Assembly: GCF_016458235.1 (NCBI RefSeq) | Contig: NZ_JAEMHK010000007.1 | Coordinates: 1-64,000 of the forward strand | From: Geomonas propionica | GTDB lineage: Bacteria; Desulfobacterota; Desulfuromonadia; Geobacterales; Geobacteraceae | Reading direction: 5' to 3' | DNA length: 64,000 nt | Shown here: positions 24,030 to 32,226 of the stretch, piece after piece | How positions within the stretch are numbered: position 1 is the stretch's first letter | Layout of the letters: every line of letters begins with the position of its first letter | The notes under the pieces: model-generated | What the model was told of the DNA's origin: nothing | The model's database searches: none | Seen by the model: only the letters and a program-made list of their open reading frames with translations | Made by a program: the position numbers and the translations under genes

Positions 24030-24359
24030 ATGAAAAGAACGTTGGCTATTTATGCGGTGACCGCGATGACCTTGCTTTCCTTTGCCAGCCAGGGCATGGC
24101 CCGGGGCGGGATGGGAGGGGGCGCCGGCCACGGCGCCAGTCATGGCACCGGAACGGGTGCGGGAACCGGCGCGATGGGCGGCAAAGGTGCAGGAACGAAA
24201 GCCGGCATGTCCGGCACCGCCTCGAGCGGCATGGCCAGCGGAACCAAAGGGACGCACGCAAGCATGGCACCGTCGATGACCAAGACGACCATGCAGCAGT
24301 CGATGCAGGCCACCATGCACCAAGGCACAGTACAGACAGCGCCCCCGACTACTCCCTAG
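24030..24359 (+). CDS. Secreted low-complexity Gly/Ala/Thr/Met protein
   Basis: A 109-residue exported protein: a signal peptide ending near residue 25 (LLSFASQGMA), then a Gly-rich stretch (GGMGGGAGHGASHGTGTGAG) and a Thr/Met/Gln-rich tail (MTKTTMQQSMQATMHQGT). No cysteine, no defined fold expected. AAAGGAG precedes ATG 24030 and a clear terminator follows, so it is a monocistronic real gene. The function is unknown; a structural or metal-contact role would be guesswork. Confidence 0.7.
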   Translation: MKRTLAIYAVTAMTLLSFASQGMARGGMGGGAGHGASHGTGTGAGTGAMGGKGAGTKAGMSGTASSGMASGTKGTHASMAPSMTKTTMQQSMQATMHQGTVQTAPPTTP

Positions 24360-24432
24360 GGGCAGGCAGCGCAGAGGAACATCCGCTCCAAGGGCAAGAA
24401 CGGGCCCGGCAGCGAACGACACCGAACTGGAT

Positions 24433-24466
24433 AAAAGGCTTACCTCTGACGGGGTAGGCCTTTTTT
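24433..24466 (+). terminator. Intrinsic terminator
   Basis: AAAAGGCTTACC / GGGGTAGGCCTTTTTT with a 7-base loop and T6 tract, 75 bases after the low-complexity protein gene. It also lies downstream of the convergent histidine kinase gene. Confidence 0.85.
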
Positions 24467-24512
24467 GTGTGACGCCGGCAGCGAGCGGGCGGAGCCGGGC
24501 AGGGGAGTGCGC

Positions 24513-27230
24513 TCAGTGCTGCTGGTCCCCCGGTGCACCGGCGCCAGCGGGCTCCTCCCCGGGAGCGGAGAGGGCAGGGAGCCGGACCGTTACCTTGGTC
24601 CCCTTGCCGGGCTGCGACTCGAAAGTGAGGCTGCCGCCGTGCTCCTTGATGATGGAGGAGGAGATGTACAGGCCAAGCCCGGTCCCCCCCTTGTTGATCC
24701 TCATGGTGAAAAACGGCTCGGTGAGCCGCGCCAGCACCGCCTCGGACATGCCGTCCCCCTGGTCCTCGACGCTCAGGTTGACCGTCTCCCGCTCGCGATC
24801 GTGCCAGGTCGTCACCACGACGCCGCTGTTCTTGTCAGGGAGCGACTGCAACGCGTTCATGACCAGGTTGATCACCACCTGGTCGATCTGCTGCTGGCTC
24901 CCCTGCACGGCGGGGAGGTTTTGCCACAGCTCCATCCGGTAGTGGTCGGTGTGACGCTGGATATGGTGCCACAGGATGGCGGCGGCGTTCTCCACCGACC
25001 GGTTCACGTCGATGCTCCCCTGCATGTCCAGCCCGGCGGGCTTGGTGAAGTTCTTCATGTCCCGCACGATCTTGTCGATCTGCAGCGATCCCTCCCGGAT
25101 GCCGTCGTGCAGCTTGGGCACCATGTCCAGGACCTCGTCGTAGCTGAATCCTCCCAGGTTCAATTCCGCTTCCGCCTCCTTGAGAGCCTGCAGGCGCGCC
25201 AGCATGTCCCGGGTGAGCTGGGTCAAAACCGTATTGTTGATGGAGATGCAGTGGTTGGGGTTGTTGATCTCGTGGGCCACGCTGGAAACGAGCATGCCCA
25301 GGGAGGTCATCTTGTTGGCCTGGATCAGCTTGGCCTGGGTGGCCCGGATTTCCTGCTCCAGGCGGAGCTTCTCGGAGATGTCCCGGATCGAGCAGAGCAG
25401 GAGCTCCTCGTCCTTGAGCCTGATCCGCGTGCCCCGCAAGGAGATGACGATCTTCTCGCCGCCGCTCTTGTAGCTCGTCGCCCGCTGCAGGAACCCCAGG
25501 GCGGCGTCGTGCTGGGCGAGCTCCGCCCTGATCTTGTGCAGGTCCTCCGGGTTGATGAGGGTGTCCATGGCCAGGGAGGGGAGCTCCTCGCGGCGCAGCC
25601 CGTAGAGCGTCAGCGCGGCGGGGTTGGCGTCGATCACCTGCAGGGTTTCCAGCTTCATGAGGATGACGGGGTCGTCGTTTTGCAGGAAGACCTGGTAGAA
25701 GCGCTCCTCGCTCTCCTTGAGCTCGTTCTTGGCGCGCGCGAAGTCGGTGATGTCGCGCCCCTCGGCGACCAGGTAGATGACCGAACCGGTCTCGTCGCGG
25801 ATCGGAGAGAGGGAGAAGTCGACGTGGTGCACGCCCCCCGCCTGGTCCAGGTGGGTCGTTTCGAAGCGGGCCGGGATCCCCTGGCAGCCGGTGGCAATGG
25901 AGGCCCGCAGCCGCTCGCGCAGTTCCGGGTCGTGGCGCCACCAGGGGGTGTCCCAGTAGGGGACGCCCAGCACCTCCTCCTTGCTGGCTCCTACCAGCGC
26001 CAGCGCGGTGTGGTTGGCGTCCACCAGCGTCCCGTCCGTGGTGAGAAGCCCCTGGTAGTGGAAGGCGTGGTCGGTGACGGAGCGCAAAAGTCGCTCGCCC
26101 TCGACGAGCTGCTGCTCCCGATACCGTATCTCGTCCGCCATGCTGAGCAGGTCCCCAGCCAACTGCTCGACCTCGGCGATCTCCCCCGGCCGCCAGGGGG
26201 GAGATTTCTGGCCGCTGGCAACCCTGCGGGCGAAGCCGGCCAGTTCCTCCAGGCGGCGCGAGAGGCGGCGGGCCAAAAAGAGCGAGGCGACCAGGGCGAG
26301 GATGAGCGCCGCGACGGCCCCGGCCGCGACGTTGTGGGTGGTGATGGCCACGGACCGGTAGGCGCTCTGCGCCGGCTGGGCCACCAGGACGTACCAGCCG
26401 ATGTGGCTGGAGCGCATCATGGTGCCGACCACGGTGCGTCCGTCCAGCCAGAACTCCCCGCTCACCGGCTGCCCCGAGGCGAGCCCGGAGCGCACCAGGG
26501 GGATGTTGCCCAGGAAACGGGGAGTGACCAGGGCCGTCCCCCCCTGGTCGGCGATCACCTGTCCGTTGCGGTCGATGAGGATGATCTCCTGCCCCGCGCT
26601 GCCGACGATGTCGCGCATGGAACGGACCAGCTTGGCGAGGTCGACTTCCCCGATGACCACCAGATCGCCGCTGGGTATCCCCACGGCGATGGATACCCCC
26701 TTGCCGAACGCGGACGCGAAGGTGTTGGACCAGGCCGCACCCTGGAGGCGCCGGGTGTCCCGGAAGAGCTGTTCGTGGGCCAGGCTGCTCCGCTCCAGGG
26801 CGCGGTGGTCCTGTTGGCTGTGGCGGTGGTCCTTGCGGATCCCGGCCCCCCTGATGCGTCCGTCGGGGAGGACGGCATAGAGCAGGTTGAGCGAGCCGGA
26901 TGCCTCGACCTCGGCATCGAGGATCTCCTGCAGGTCCCCGAGGTAGTCGGGCTTGCGCAGGGGGAGGGCGGCGACCGCCCGGACATCGGTAAGCGCGGCG
27001 GAGAGGTAGTTGTCCAGTGCGACGCCGAAGGCCCGCGCCAGTTCGCGCTGGCCGGCGGCCACGTCCCGCGTGATGTGGGGGAGCAGCAGGAAGACGTTCA
27101 AAAAGACGACCAGCAGGAAGGGGACCACGGCCAGAAGGGTCGACTGCAGCGACAGTATCCTGCGGAAACGGTGGGTGGGCACGGGGCTCCTCACGATAGG
27201 GCCGCCGCAGGGGAGGCCGCCAATGGGCAT
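24513..27230 (-). CDS. dCache-HAMP-PAS sensor histidine kinase
   Basis: A membrane kinase of up to 905 residues: TM1 at about 29-50, a periplasmic double-Cache-type sensor to about 300, TM2 at 305-330, HAMP, two PAS domains (about 390-505 and 520-640), a HisKA-like region with phospho-acceptor His in SSVAHEINNP, and an ATPase domain with DQGDGM and GGTGLGL motifs. No receiver is fused. ATG 27230 has no ribosome site; a GTG at 27182 is preceded by GGAG and is a likely alternative start. It is divergent from the NtrC-type regulator at 27332, presumably its partner. Confidence 0.88.
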   Translation of the reverse strand: MPIGGLPCGGPIVRSPVPTHRFRRILSLQSTLLAVVPFLLVVFLNVFLLLPHITRDVAAGQRELARAFGVALDNYLSAALTDVRAVAALPLRKPDYLGDLQEILDAEVEASGSLNLLYAVLPDGRIRGAGIRKDHRHSQQDHRALERSSLAHEQLFRDTRRLQGAAWSNTFASAFGKGVSIAVGIPSGDLVVIGEVDLAKLVRSMRDIVGSAGQEIILIDRNGQVIADQGGTALVTPRFLGNIPLVRSGLASGQPVSGEFWLDGRTVVGTMMRSSHIGWYVLVAQPAQSAYRSVAITTHNVAAGAVAALILALVASLFLARRLSRRLEELAGFARRVASGQKSPPWRPGEIAEVEQLAGDLLSMADEIRYREQQLVEGERLLRSVTDHAFHYQGLLTTDGTLVDANHTALALVGASKEEVLGVPYWDTPWWRHDPELRERLRASIATGCQGIPARFETTHLDQAGGVHHVDFSLSPIRDETGSVIYLVAEGRDITDFARAKNELKESEERFYQVFLQNDDPVILMKLETLQVIDANPAALTLYGLRREELPSLAMDTLINPEDLHKIRAELAQHDAALGFLQRATSYKSGGEKIVISLRGTRIRLKDEELLLCSIRDISEKLRLEQEIRATQAKLIQANKMTSLGMLVSSVAHEINNPNHCISINNTVLTQLTRDMLARLQALKEAEAELNLGGFSYDEVLDMVPKLHDGIREGSLQIDKIVRDMKNFTKPAGLDMQGSIDVNRSVENAAAILWHHIQRHTDHYRMELWQNLPAVQGSQQQIDQVVINLVMNALQSLPDKNSGVVVTTWHDRERETVNLSVEDQGDGMSEAVLARLTEPFFTMRINKGGTGLGLYISSSIIKEHGGSLTFESQPGKGTKVTVRLPALSAPGEEPAGAGAPGDQQH

Positions 27231-27331
27231 CGGTGCAAAAAAATTCTTTTGCTTTTAACATTTTGACGCTAAGCTGGCAAACACTCATTTGACTATTAAC
27301 ATTTGTGGATTGCGAATTCGGCGGAGCGTGC

Positions 27332-28741
27332 ATGTCGATACAGGGTAACAAGAAGGGGGAAGGTGACCTGATCCTCCTGGTGGACGACGAGCCCAGCATA
27401 CTGTTCGGCTCTTCGGTGATGTTGCGGCAGGCGGGGTTGGGACGGGTGAGGACGCTGGACGACATCCGCCAGCTGTTGCCGCTTCTGGCCGAGGAAGAGC
27501 CGGGGGTGATCGTCCTCGACCTGCAGATGCCGCACATCTCGGGCAAGGAGATGCTCGGGGAACTCTCCTGCGGGTTCCCGGCCATCCCGGTGATCATCGT
27601 CACCGCGGCCAACGAGCTGGATACCGCCATCGACTGCATGAAGCTGGGCGCCTTCGACTACATCGTCAAGCCGGTCGACGCGACCCGTTTCGTCACCAGC
27701 GTCAGGAAGGCGCTGGACCGCAACACCATGCAGCGCGAGATCGAGTCGCTGCGCGAGTCGCTTTTGACGGGCAAGCCCGCCAACGAGGAGGCCTTCTCGG
27801 GCATCAAGACCAGGAGCCCGCGCATGAAGGCGATCTTCAGCTACCTGGAGGCGGTGGCCCCCACCGAGCAGCCGGTACTCATCACCGGCGAGACCGGGGT
27901 GGGCAAGGAGCTGATCGCGCGCGCCCTGCACGAGTTGAGCGGGCGCCGGGGCCCCTTCGTCCCGGTGAACAGTGCCGGCGTCGATGACCACGTCTTCTCG
28001 GACACCCTCTTCGGGCACAAGAAGGGGGCCTTCACCGGCGCCGACCACGCGCGCGACGGCATGATCGTGCGCGCCGCCGGGGGGACCCTCTTTCTCGACG
28101 AGATCGGGGAGATGTCCCTGCCCACCCAGGTGAAGCTCCTGCGCCTTTTGCAGGAGGGGGAGTACTACCCGCTGGGTTCCGACGTCGCCGCCGCCAACCA
28201 GGCCCGCGTGGTGGTGGCCACCAACCGCGACCTTGCCGCCGCCATCAGCGAGGGGAGCTTCCGCCGCGACCTCTACTACCGGCTCTGCGCCCACCAGGTG
28301 CACATCCCCCCGCTGCGCGAGCGGTGCGAGGACATACCGCTCCTTCTGGACACCTTCGTGGAGGAGGCGGCGCGCACCCTGCACAAGGAGGTGCCGGAAT
28401 ACCCCTACGAGCTGGCGAGTCTCTTGGCCGGCTACCATTTCCCGGGCAACATCCGCGAACTGCGGGCCATGGTCTTCGACGTGGTGACCCGGCACCAGCG
28501 CGGGCGGCTTTCCCTGGCCCCGTTCCGCGACGTGACCGGAGTGGGGCTTCCCGCCCTGGCCCCCTGCGCCGACGATGGGGGGGGATGGTTGAACCTCGCT
28601 GCGGGCTTTCCCACCCTGGCGCAGCTTACCCAGTGCCTGATCGAGGCCGCCCTGAAGCGCTCGGGGGGGAACCAGAGGGCCGCCGCGGAACTGCTCGGCA
28701 TCAGCCGCCAGGCGCTTAACCAGCGAATTAGCAAGAAATAA
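27332..28741 (+). CDS. NtrC-family sigma-54-dependent response regulator (circuit 1)
   Basis: A 469-residue activator: receiver domain (phospho-acceptor Asp63 in IVLDLQMP), AAA+ domain with Walker A GETGVGKE, sigma-54-contact loop GAFTGA and Walker B TLFLDEIG, then a Fis-type helix-turn-helix at the C-terminus (RAAAELLGISRQALNQRI). It should activate a -24/-12 promoter. ATG 27332 follows GGAG at 27322-27325. The divergent kinase is the likely phosphodonor; TTCTTGC sites and a consensus sigma-54 promoter lie just beyond its stop, ahead of the chemosensory operon, its probable target. Confidence 0.92.
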   Translation: MSIQGNKKGEGDLILLVDDEPSILFGSSVMLRQAGLGRVRTLDDIRQLLPLLAEEEPGVIVLDLQMPHISGKEMLGELSCGFPAIPVIIVTAANELDTAIDCMKLGAFDYIVKPVDATRFVTSVRKALDRNTMQREIESLRESLLTGKPANEEAFSGIKTRSPRMKAIFSYLEAVAPTEQPVLITGETGVGKELIARALHELSGRRGPFVPVNSAGVDDHVFSDTLFGHKKGAFTGADHARDGMIVRAAGGTLFLDEIGEMSLPTQVKLLRLLQEGEYYPLGSDVAAANQARVVVATNRDLAAAISEGSFRRDLYYRLCAHQVHIPPLRERCEDIPLLLDTFVEEAARTLHKEVPEYPYELASLLAGYHFPGNIRELRAMVFDVVTRHQRGRLSLAPFRDVTGVGLPALAPCADDGGGWLNLAAGFPTLAQLTQCLIEAALKRSGGNQRAAAELLGISRQALNQRISKK

Positions 28742-28804
28742 TGTAGTGCAATCACGTATTTACCCGCCGAAACCCGCTCTCCCCACTGCCGCACCGCTGC
28801 CGCA

Positions 28805-28910
28805 GGGCAAGAATTCTTGCCCTGTCAATTTTTCTTGCTCATTACCGTAACCCCCCGCTTCTTAATGAGAAACAAAGGTTCACCCTTCGGCCTGTCAAGT
28901 TTTCTTGCTC
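28805..28910 (+). promoter_or_regulatory. Upstream activator sites (TTCTTGC family)
   Basis: A perfect 18-base palindrome GGGCAAGAATTCTTGCCC (28805-28822) is followed by two 20-base direct repeats with one difference, CCTGTCAAKTTTTCTTGCTC, at 28821-28840 and 28891-28910, exactly 70 bases apart. All share TTCTTGC. They lie 75-180 bases upstream of the sigma-54 promoter, the usual place for NtrC-type binding sites. Confidence 0.75.
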
Positions 28911-28984
28911 GCCGCAACACCCACCCCCAGAGTTCGCACCCTTGCCAAGTACTGTAAACAGTGACTTCTTCGTTTTTCCTGACA

Positions 28985-29000
28985 TGGCACGGCGCTTGCC
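28985..29000 (+). promoter_or_regulatory. Sigma-54 promoter of the chemosensory operon
   Basis: TGGCACGGCGCTTGCC matches the -24/-12 consensus (TGGCACG-N4-TTGC) exactly, with GG and GC ten bases apart. Transcription should start near 29011, 50 bases before the first CheY-like gene. Confidence 0.9.
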
Positions 29001-29061
29001 ATAGCTGGAGCGGCGGGATGAATCCACCGCTGCGCGCAACAGATAGCTAACGAGGTGCACG

Positions 29062-29478
29062 ATGCTGAAGAAAGTCCTGGTAATCGATGATTCGGAAATG
29101 ATCCACAAGATGTACCGCCTGGTTCTGAACCGCTACAACTGCGAGATTCTCGATGCCATGGACGGACAGCAGGGGCTCGACCTGCTGGAGAGGCACCAGG
29201 GGGTCCAGCTCATCCTGCTCGACATCAACATGCCGGTGATGAACGGGGTGCAGTTCCTGGAGAAGGCCGGCACGCTCGGTTACACCAGCAGGATCCCGGT
29301 GGTCATCATCAGCACCGAGGGCAAAGAAAGCGATACCATCCGCGGACTGCAGCTGGGCGCCAAGGGGTACGTGAAAAAGCCCTTCAACCCCACCTTGCTG
29401 CACGAGCTGATCGAGAAGCTCCTGCCCCCAGGCGGCGCTGCCGGCCTCGACCAGCGCAGCTGCGCCAACACCCTGTAA
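29062..29478 (+). CDS. CheY-like single-domain response regulator
   Basis: A 138-residue receiver with the acidic pocket DD at 9-10, phospho-acceptor Asp54 in LLDINMPVMNG, the switch Thr/Ser in IISTEGKES and Lys in VKKPFN. It ends in a short non-conserved tail. First gene of the chemosensory operon, GAGGTG before ATG 29062. It is a close duplicate of the next gene (shared DDSxxIHxMYxLVLxRY and LLDINMPVMNGxQFLEKA). Confidence 0.92.
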   Translation: MLKKVLVIDDSEMIHKMYRLVLNRYNCEILDAMDGQQGLDLLERHQGVQLILLDINMPVMNGVQFLEKAGTLGYTSRIPVVIISTEGKESDTIRGLQLGAKGYVKKPFNPTLLHELIEKLLPPGGAAGLDQRSCANTL

Positions 29479-29546
29479 TCCCCCGGCCCGGCCGGCCGCG
29501 CCTGCGGGCGCCATTGCCGCCTGGCCGCAACATGGAAAGGGAAAAG

Positions 29547-29966
29547 ATGATGCTGAACAAGGTTCTCGTAGTCGACGATTCGGCCCTGATCCACCAGATG
29601 TACCACCTGGTACTGGCGCGCTACCGCTGCCAGGTGGTCGATGCCAAGAACGGCCTGGAGGCCCTCGACATCCTGGCGCAGCAGGACGATGTGCAGCTCG
29701 TGCTGCTGGACATCAACATGCCGGTGATGAACGGGTTGCAGTTCCTGGAGAAGGCCTCGGCGCTCGGCTACACCGAGCGCTTCCCGGTGGTGATCGTCAG
29801 CACCGAGGGGAAGGAGGCCGATACCCTTCAGGGACTAAAGCTCGGCGCCAGCGGTTACCTGACCAAGCCCTTCACCCCGAGCCAGTTGCACGAGGTGATC
29901 GTCAGGGTGCTCCAGGCGGGCGCGACGGCCTCGGAGCCGGAAAAGGTGGCCGCCCTTGAACGGTGA
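29547..29966 (+). CDS. CheY-like single-domain response regulator, tandem duplicate
   Basis: A 139-residue receiver: acidic pair DD, phospho-acceptor Asp55 in LLDINMPVMNG, IVSTEGKEA and LTKPFT. AAAGGG precedes tandem ATG codons at 29547 and 29550; a longer frame from 29514 is unlikely. It overlaps the cheA start by 11 bases. As two near-identical CheY-like proteins feed from one CheA, one may serve as a phosphate sink. Confidence 0.92.
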   Translation: MMLNKVLVVDDSALIHQMYHLVLARYRCQVVDAKNGLEALDILAQQDDVQLVLLDINMPVMNGLQFLEKASALGYTERFPVVIVSTEGKEADTLQGLKLGASGYLTKPFTPSQLHEVIVRVLQAGATASEPEKVAALER

Positions 29967-31614
29967 TTGCGATTTTTCAGCGCTGGTCGGGGATTTCGTC
30001 GAGGACGCCGGGGGGCACCTGGACGCGGTGGAGGGGTTTCTGCTCGAGCTGGAGCGGCGCGCCCCGGAGGGATGCGACGCCGAACTGGTCACCCTGATCC
30101 AGGGGCACCTGCATACCCTCAAGGGTAACTCCGGCATGATGGGGCTCGCCCCGTTGCAGCAGTACGTGCACCGGCTGGAAGAGGTGCTCAAGGAGACCGG
30201 CGCCGGCGCGCTCACCCTCGATGCCGCCTTTTTCGGCGCGCTCTACGGCGGCATCAACGCGCTGCGCGGCGCGCTGTTTCGCTTCGCACAGTCCCCCGAC
30301 ACCGACTTCGACTTCGCCGGCGAGGAGAGCGCGCTGGAGGCGCTGCGGGCATCCCGGCCGGCCGCGCCCGACAGCGCCGCCCAACCGGCACCTGCGCTCC
30401 CCCGCCCCGCCACCGCCGCGGAGTTCGGCTACATCACCCAGAAAAGCAGCACCCTCAAGGTGAACTTCGAGAAGCTGGACGAGCTTTTGAACCTCATGGG
30501 GGAACTGGTCATCCAGCGCACCGCGCTCGCCACCCTGGAAAAGCGCCTGCGCGAGCAGGTCACCGACCGGGAGCTCCTGAACGCCTTCAACGAGACCAGC
30601 CAACTGATCGGCAAGAGCACCGACGACCTGCGCCAATCCATCATGAAGGTGCGCATGCTCCCGGTGAAGACGGTGTTCCAGCGTTTCCAGCGCCTGGTGC
30701 GGGACCTCTCGCTCGCCCACGGCAAGGAGGTGCGCCTGGTGCTGGCCGGCGAGGATACCGAGCTGGACAAGACGGTCCTGGACGAGATCGGCGAACCGCT
30801 TTTGCACCTGATCAGGAACGCGGTTGACCACGGCCTGGAGACCCCGGCCGAGCGGCGCGCCCGCGGCAAGGAGCGCTGCGGTACGCTGACCCTCGGCGCG
30901 CGCCACGAGAGTAACCACATCGTCATCTCGGTCTCCGACGACGGCGGCGGCATGGACCCGGAGGAGATCCGCAAGAAGGCGGTGGCCCGCGGCATACTGG
31001 AGCCGGAAGCGGCCCGGGGTATGAGCGGCGCCGAACTTTTGCAGCTGGTCTTCGTCCCCGGTTTCTCCACCAGGAGCGAGGTGACCGAGACCTCGGGGCG
31101 GGGGATCGGCCTCGACGTGGTCAAGAAGATCGTCTCCTCCCTAAACGGCATCATCGAGATCGACTCCAAACCCGGGCGCGGCACCACCTTCACCATGATG
31201 CTGCCGCTGACCCTGGCCATCATCACAGCGCTGATGGTGGAGGTGGCGGGGCAGACCTACGCGGTGCCGCTCTCCGGCGTCCTGGAGAGCGTCCAGATCG
31301 GGGGGGAGGAGTGCCACGACACCGGTAGCGGCGAGGTGATCATGCTGCGCGACCGGGTGCTCCCCCTGCACCGGTTGGACCGCTTCTTCGGACGGCCGGG
31401 CGACGTGCAGAAGGAACAGGAATACGTGGTGGTGGTGGCAAGCGGGGACAAGAAGGGCGGACTGGTGGTGGACCGGCTGGTCGGCCAGCAGGAGATCGTG
31501 ATCAAGGGGCTGGACGACTACCTGGGTGAACTCCCGGGCATCTCCGGCGGCACCGTGCTCGGTGACGGCACGGTCTCCCTCATCGTCGACATCCCCTCCA
31601 TACTGGGGCGCTGA
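29956..31614 (+). CDS. cheA: Chemotaxis histidine kinase CheA
   Basis: A 552-residue CheA: P1/HPt domain with phospho-acceptor His53 (HLHTLKGNSG), a Pro/Ala linker near 135-155, P3 dimerisation (LDELLNLMGELVIQRTALATLE), P4 ATPase (LIRNAVDHGLE, SDDGGGMDPEEI, SGRGIGLDVVKK) and P5 CheW-like domain from about 415. A separate P2 (CheY-docking) domain is not visible between P1 and P3. The start is TTG 29956, with AGGTGG upstream, overlapping the previous gene. It phosphorylates the CheY-like proteins and CheB of this operon. Confidence 0.93.
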   Translation: MNGDCDFSALVGDFVEDAGGHLDAVEGFLLELERRAPEGCDAELVTLIQGHLHTLKGNSGMMGLAPLQQYVHRLEEVLKETGAGALTLDAAFFGALYGGINALRGALFRFAQSPDTDFDFAGEESALEALRASRPAAPDSAAQPAPALPRPATAAEFGYITQKSSTLKVNFEKLDELLNLMGELVIQRTALATLEKRLREQVTDRELLNAFNETSQLIGKSTDDLRQSIMKVRMLPVKTVFQRFQRLVRDLSLAHGKEVRLVLAGEDTELDKTVLDEIGEPLLHLIRNAVDHGLETPAERRARGKERCGTLTLGARHESNHIVISVSDDGGGMDPEEIRKKAVARGILEPEAARGMSGAELLQLVFVPGFSTRSEVTETSGRGIGLDVVKKIVSSLNGIIEIDSKPGRGTTFTMMLPLTLAIITALMVEVAGQTYAVPLSGVLESVQIGGEECHDTGSGEVIMLRDRVLPLHRLDRFFGRPGDVQKEQEYVVVVASGDKKGGLVVDRLVGQQEIVIKGLDDYLGELPGISGGTVLGDGTVSLIVDIPSILGR

Positions 31615-31655
31615 CCCCCAACGGCGCAAAAAGAGTTATCGCAAAGGAGACAGGC

Positions 31656-32195
31656 ATGGCAGAGCAATTTATCCTCCCAAGCTCGGGACTCGCGGAGGAC
31701 GTGCTGGCCCGGTTCATCGAACAGGCCCAGGAGGAGGTGGACCGGGGCCTGTTCGATGCCGGCAGCCAGGGGGGCGGGACCTTGCAGTTGGTCACCTTTC
31801 GGCTGGGCAAGGAAGAGTACGGCGTCGACATCAACAGCGTCCAGGAGATCATCCGTGGGGGCGGTATCACCGAGGTCCCCGGGGCTCCCTCCCACGTAAG
31901 CGGCGTGATCAACCTGCGCGGCAAGATCATCCCGGTGGTGAACCTGCGCCGGCGTTTTTCCCGCCCGGAGATCGAGGAGAACGAGGAGCAGCGCATCGTG
32001 GTGGTGGAACTGGGCGAGAAGCGCCTGGGGATGCTGGTCGATTCGGTGCGCCAGGTGATCCAGTTCTCCACGAGTCTCGTGGAGGAGATGCCCGAGGACG
32101 CCACCACCCCCGAGGCGAGCTACATCCGGGGCATGGCGAAGCTCGACACCCGCCTGGTCATCATCTTGAACCTCAATCGCGCACTGCTGCTCTAG
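31656..32195 (+). CDS. cheW: Chemotaxis coupling protein CheW
   Basis: A 179-residue CheW. After a 40-residue leader, [34 protein letters not shown] and [19 protein letters not shown] are the standard CheW strands that link receptors to CheA. AAAGGAG precedes ATG 31656. The N-terminal extension ([26 protein letters not shown]) is longer than in the classic 160-residue CheW. Confidence 0.93.
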   Translation: MAEQFILPSSGLAEDVLARFIEQAQEEVDRGLFDAGSQGGGTLQLVTFRLGKEEYGVDINSVQEIIRGGGITEVPGAPSHVSGVINLRGKIIPVVNLRRRFSRPEIEENEEQRIVVVELGEKRLGMLVDSVRQVIQFSTSLVEEMPEDATTPEASYIRGMAKLDTRLVIILNLNRALLL

Positions 32196-32226
32196 CACGG
32201 GGCACTACTCAGTAAAGGAGACGGAG

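Noticed and set aside
24465-27266. 933-codon plus-strand frame and 934-codon alternative minus frame over the kinase
   Set aside because: Low-complexity Arg/Pro/Gly-rich translations without domains; the 905-residue kinase frame has full motifs.
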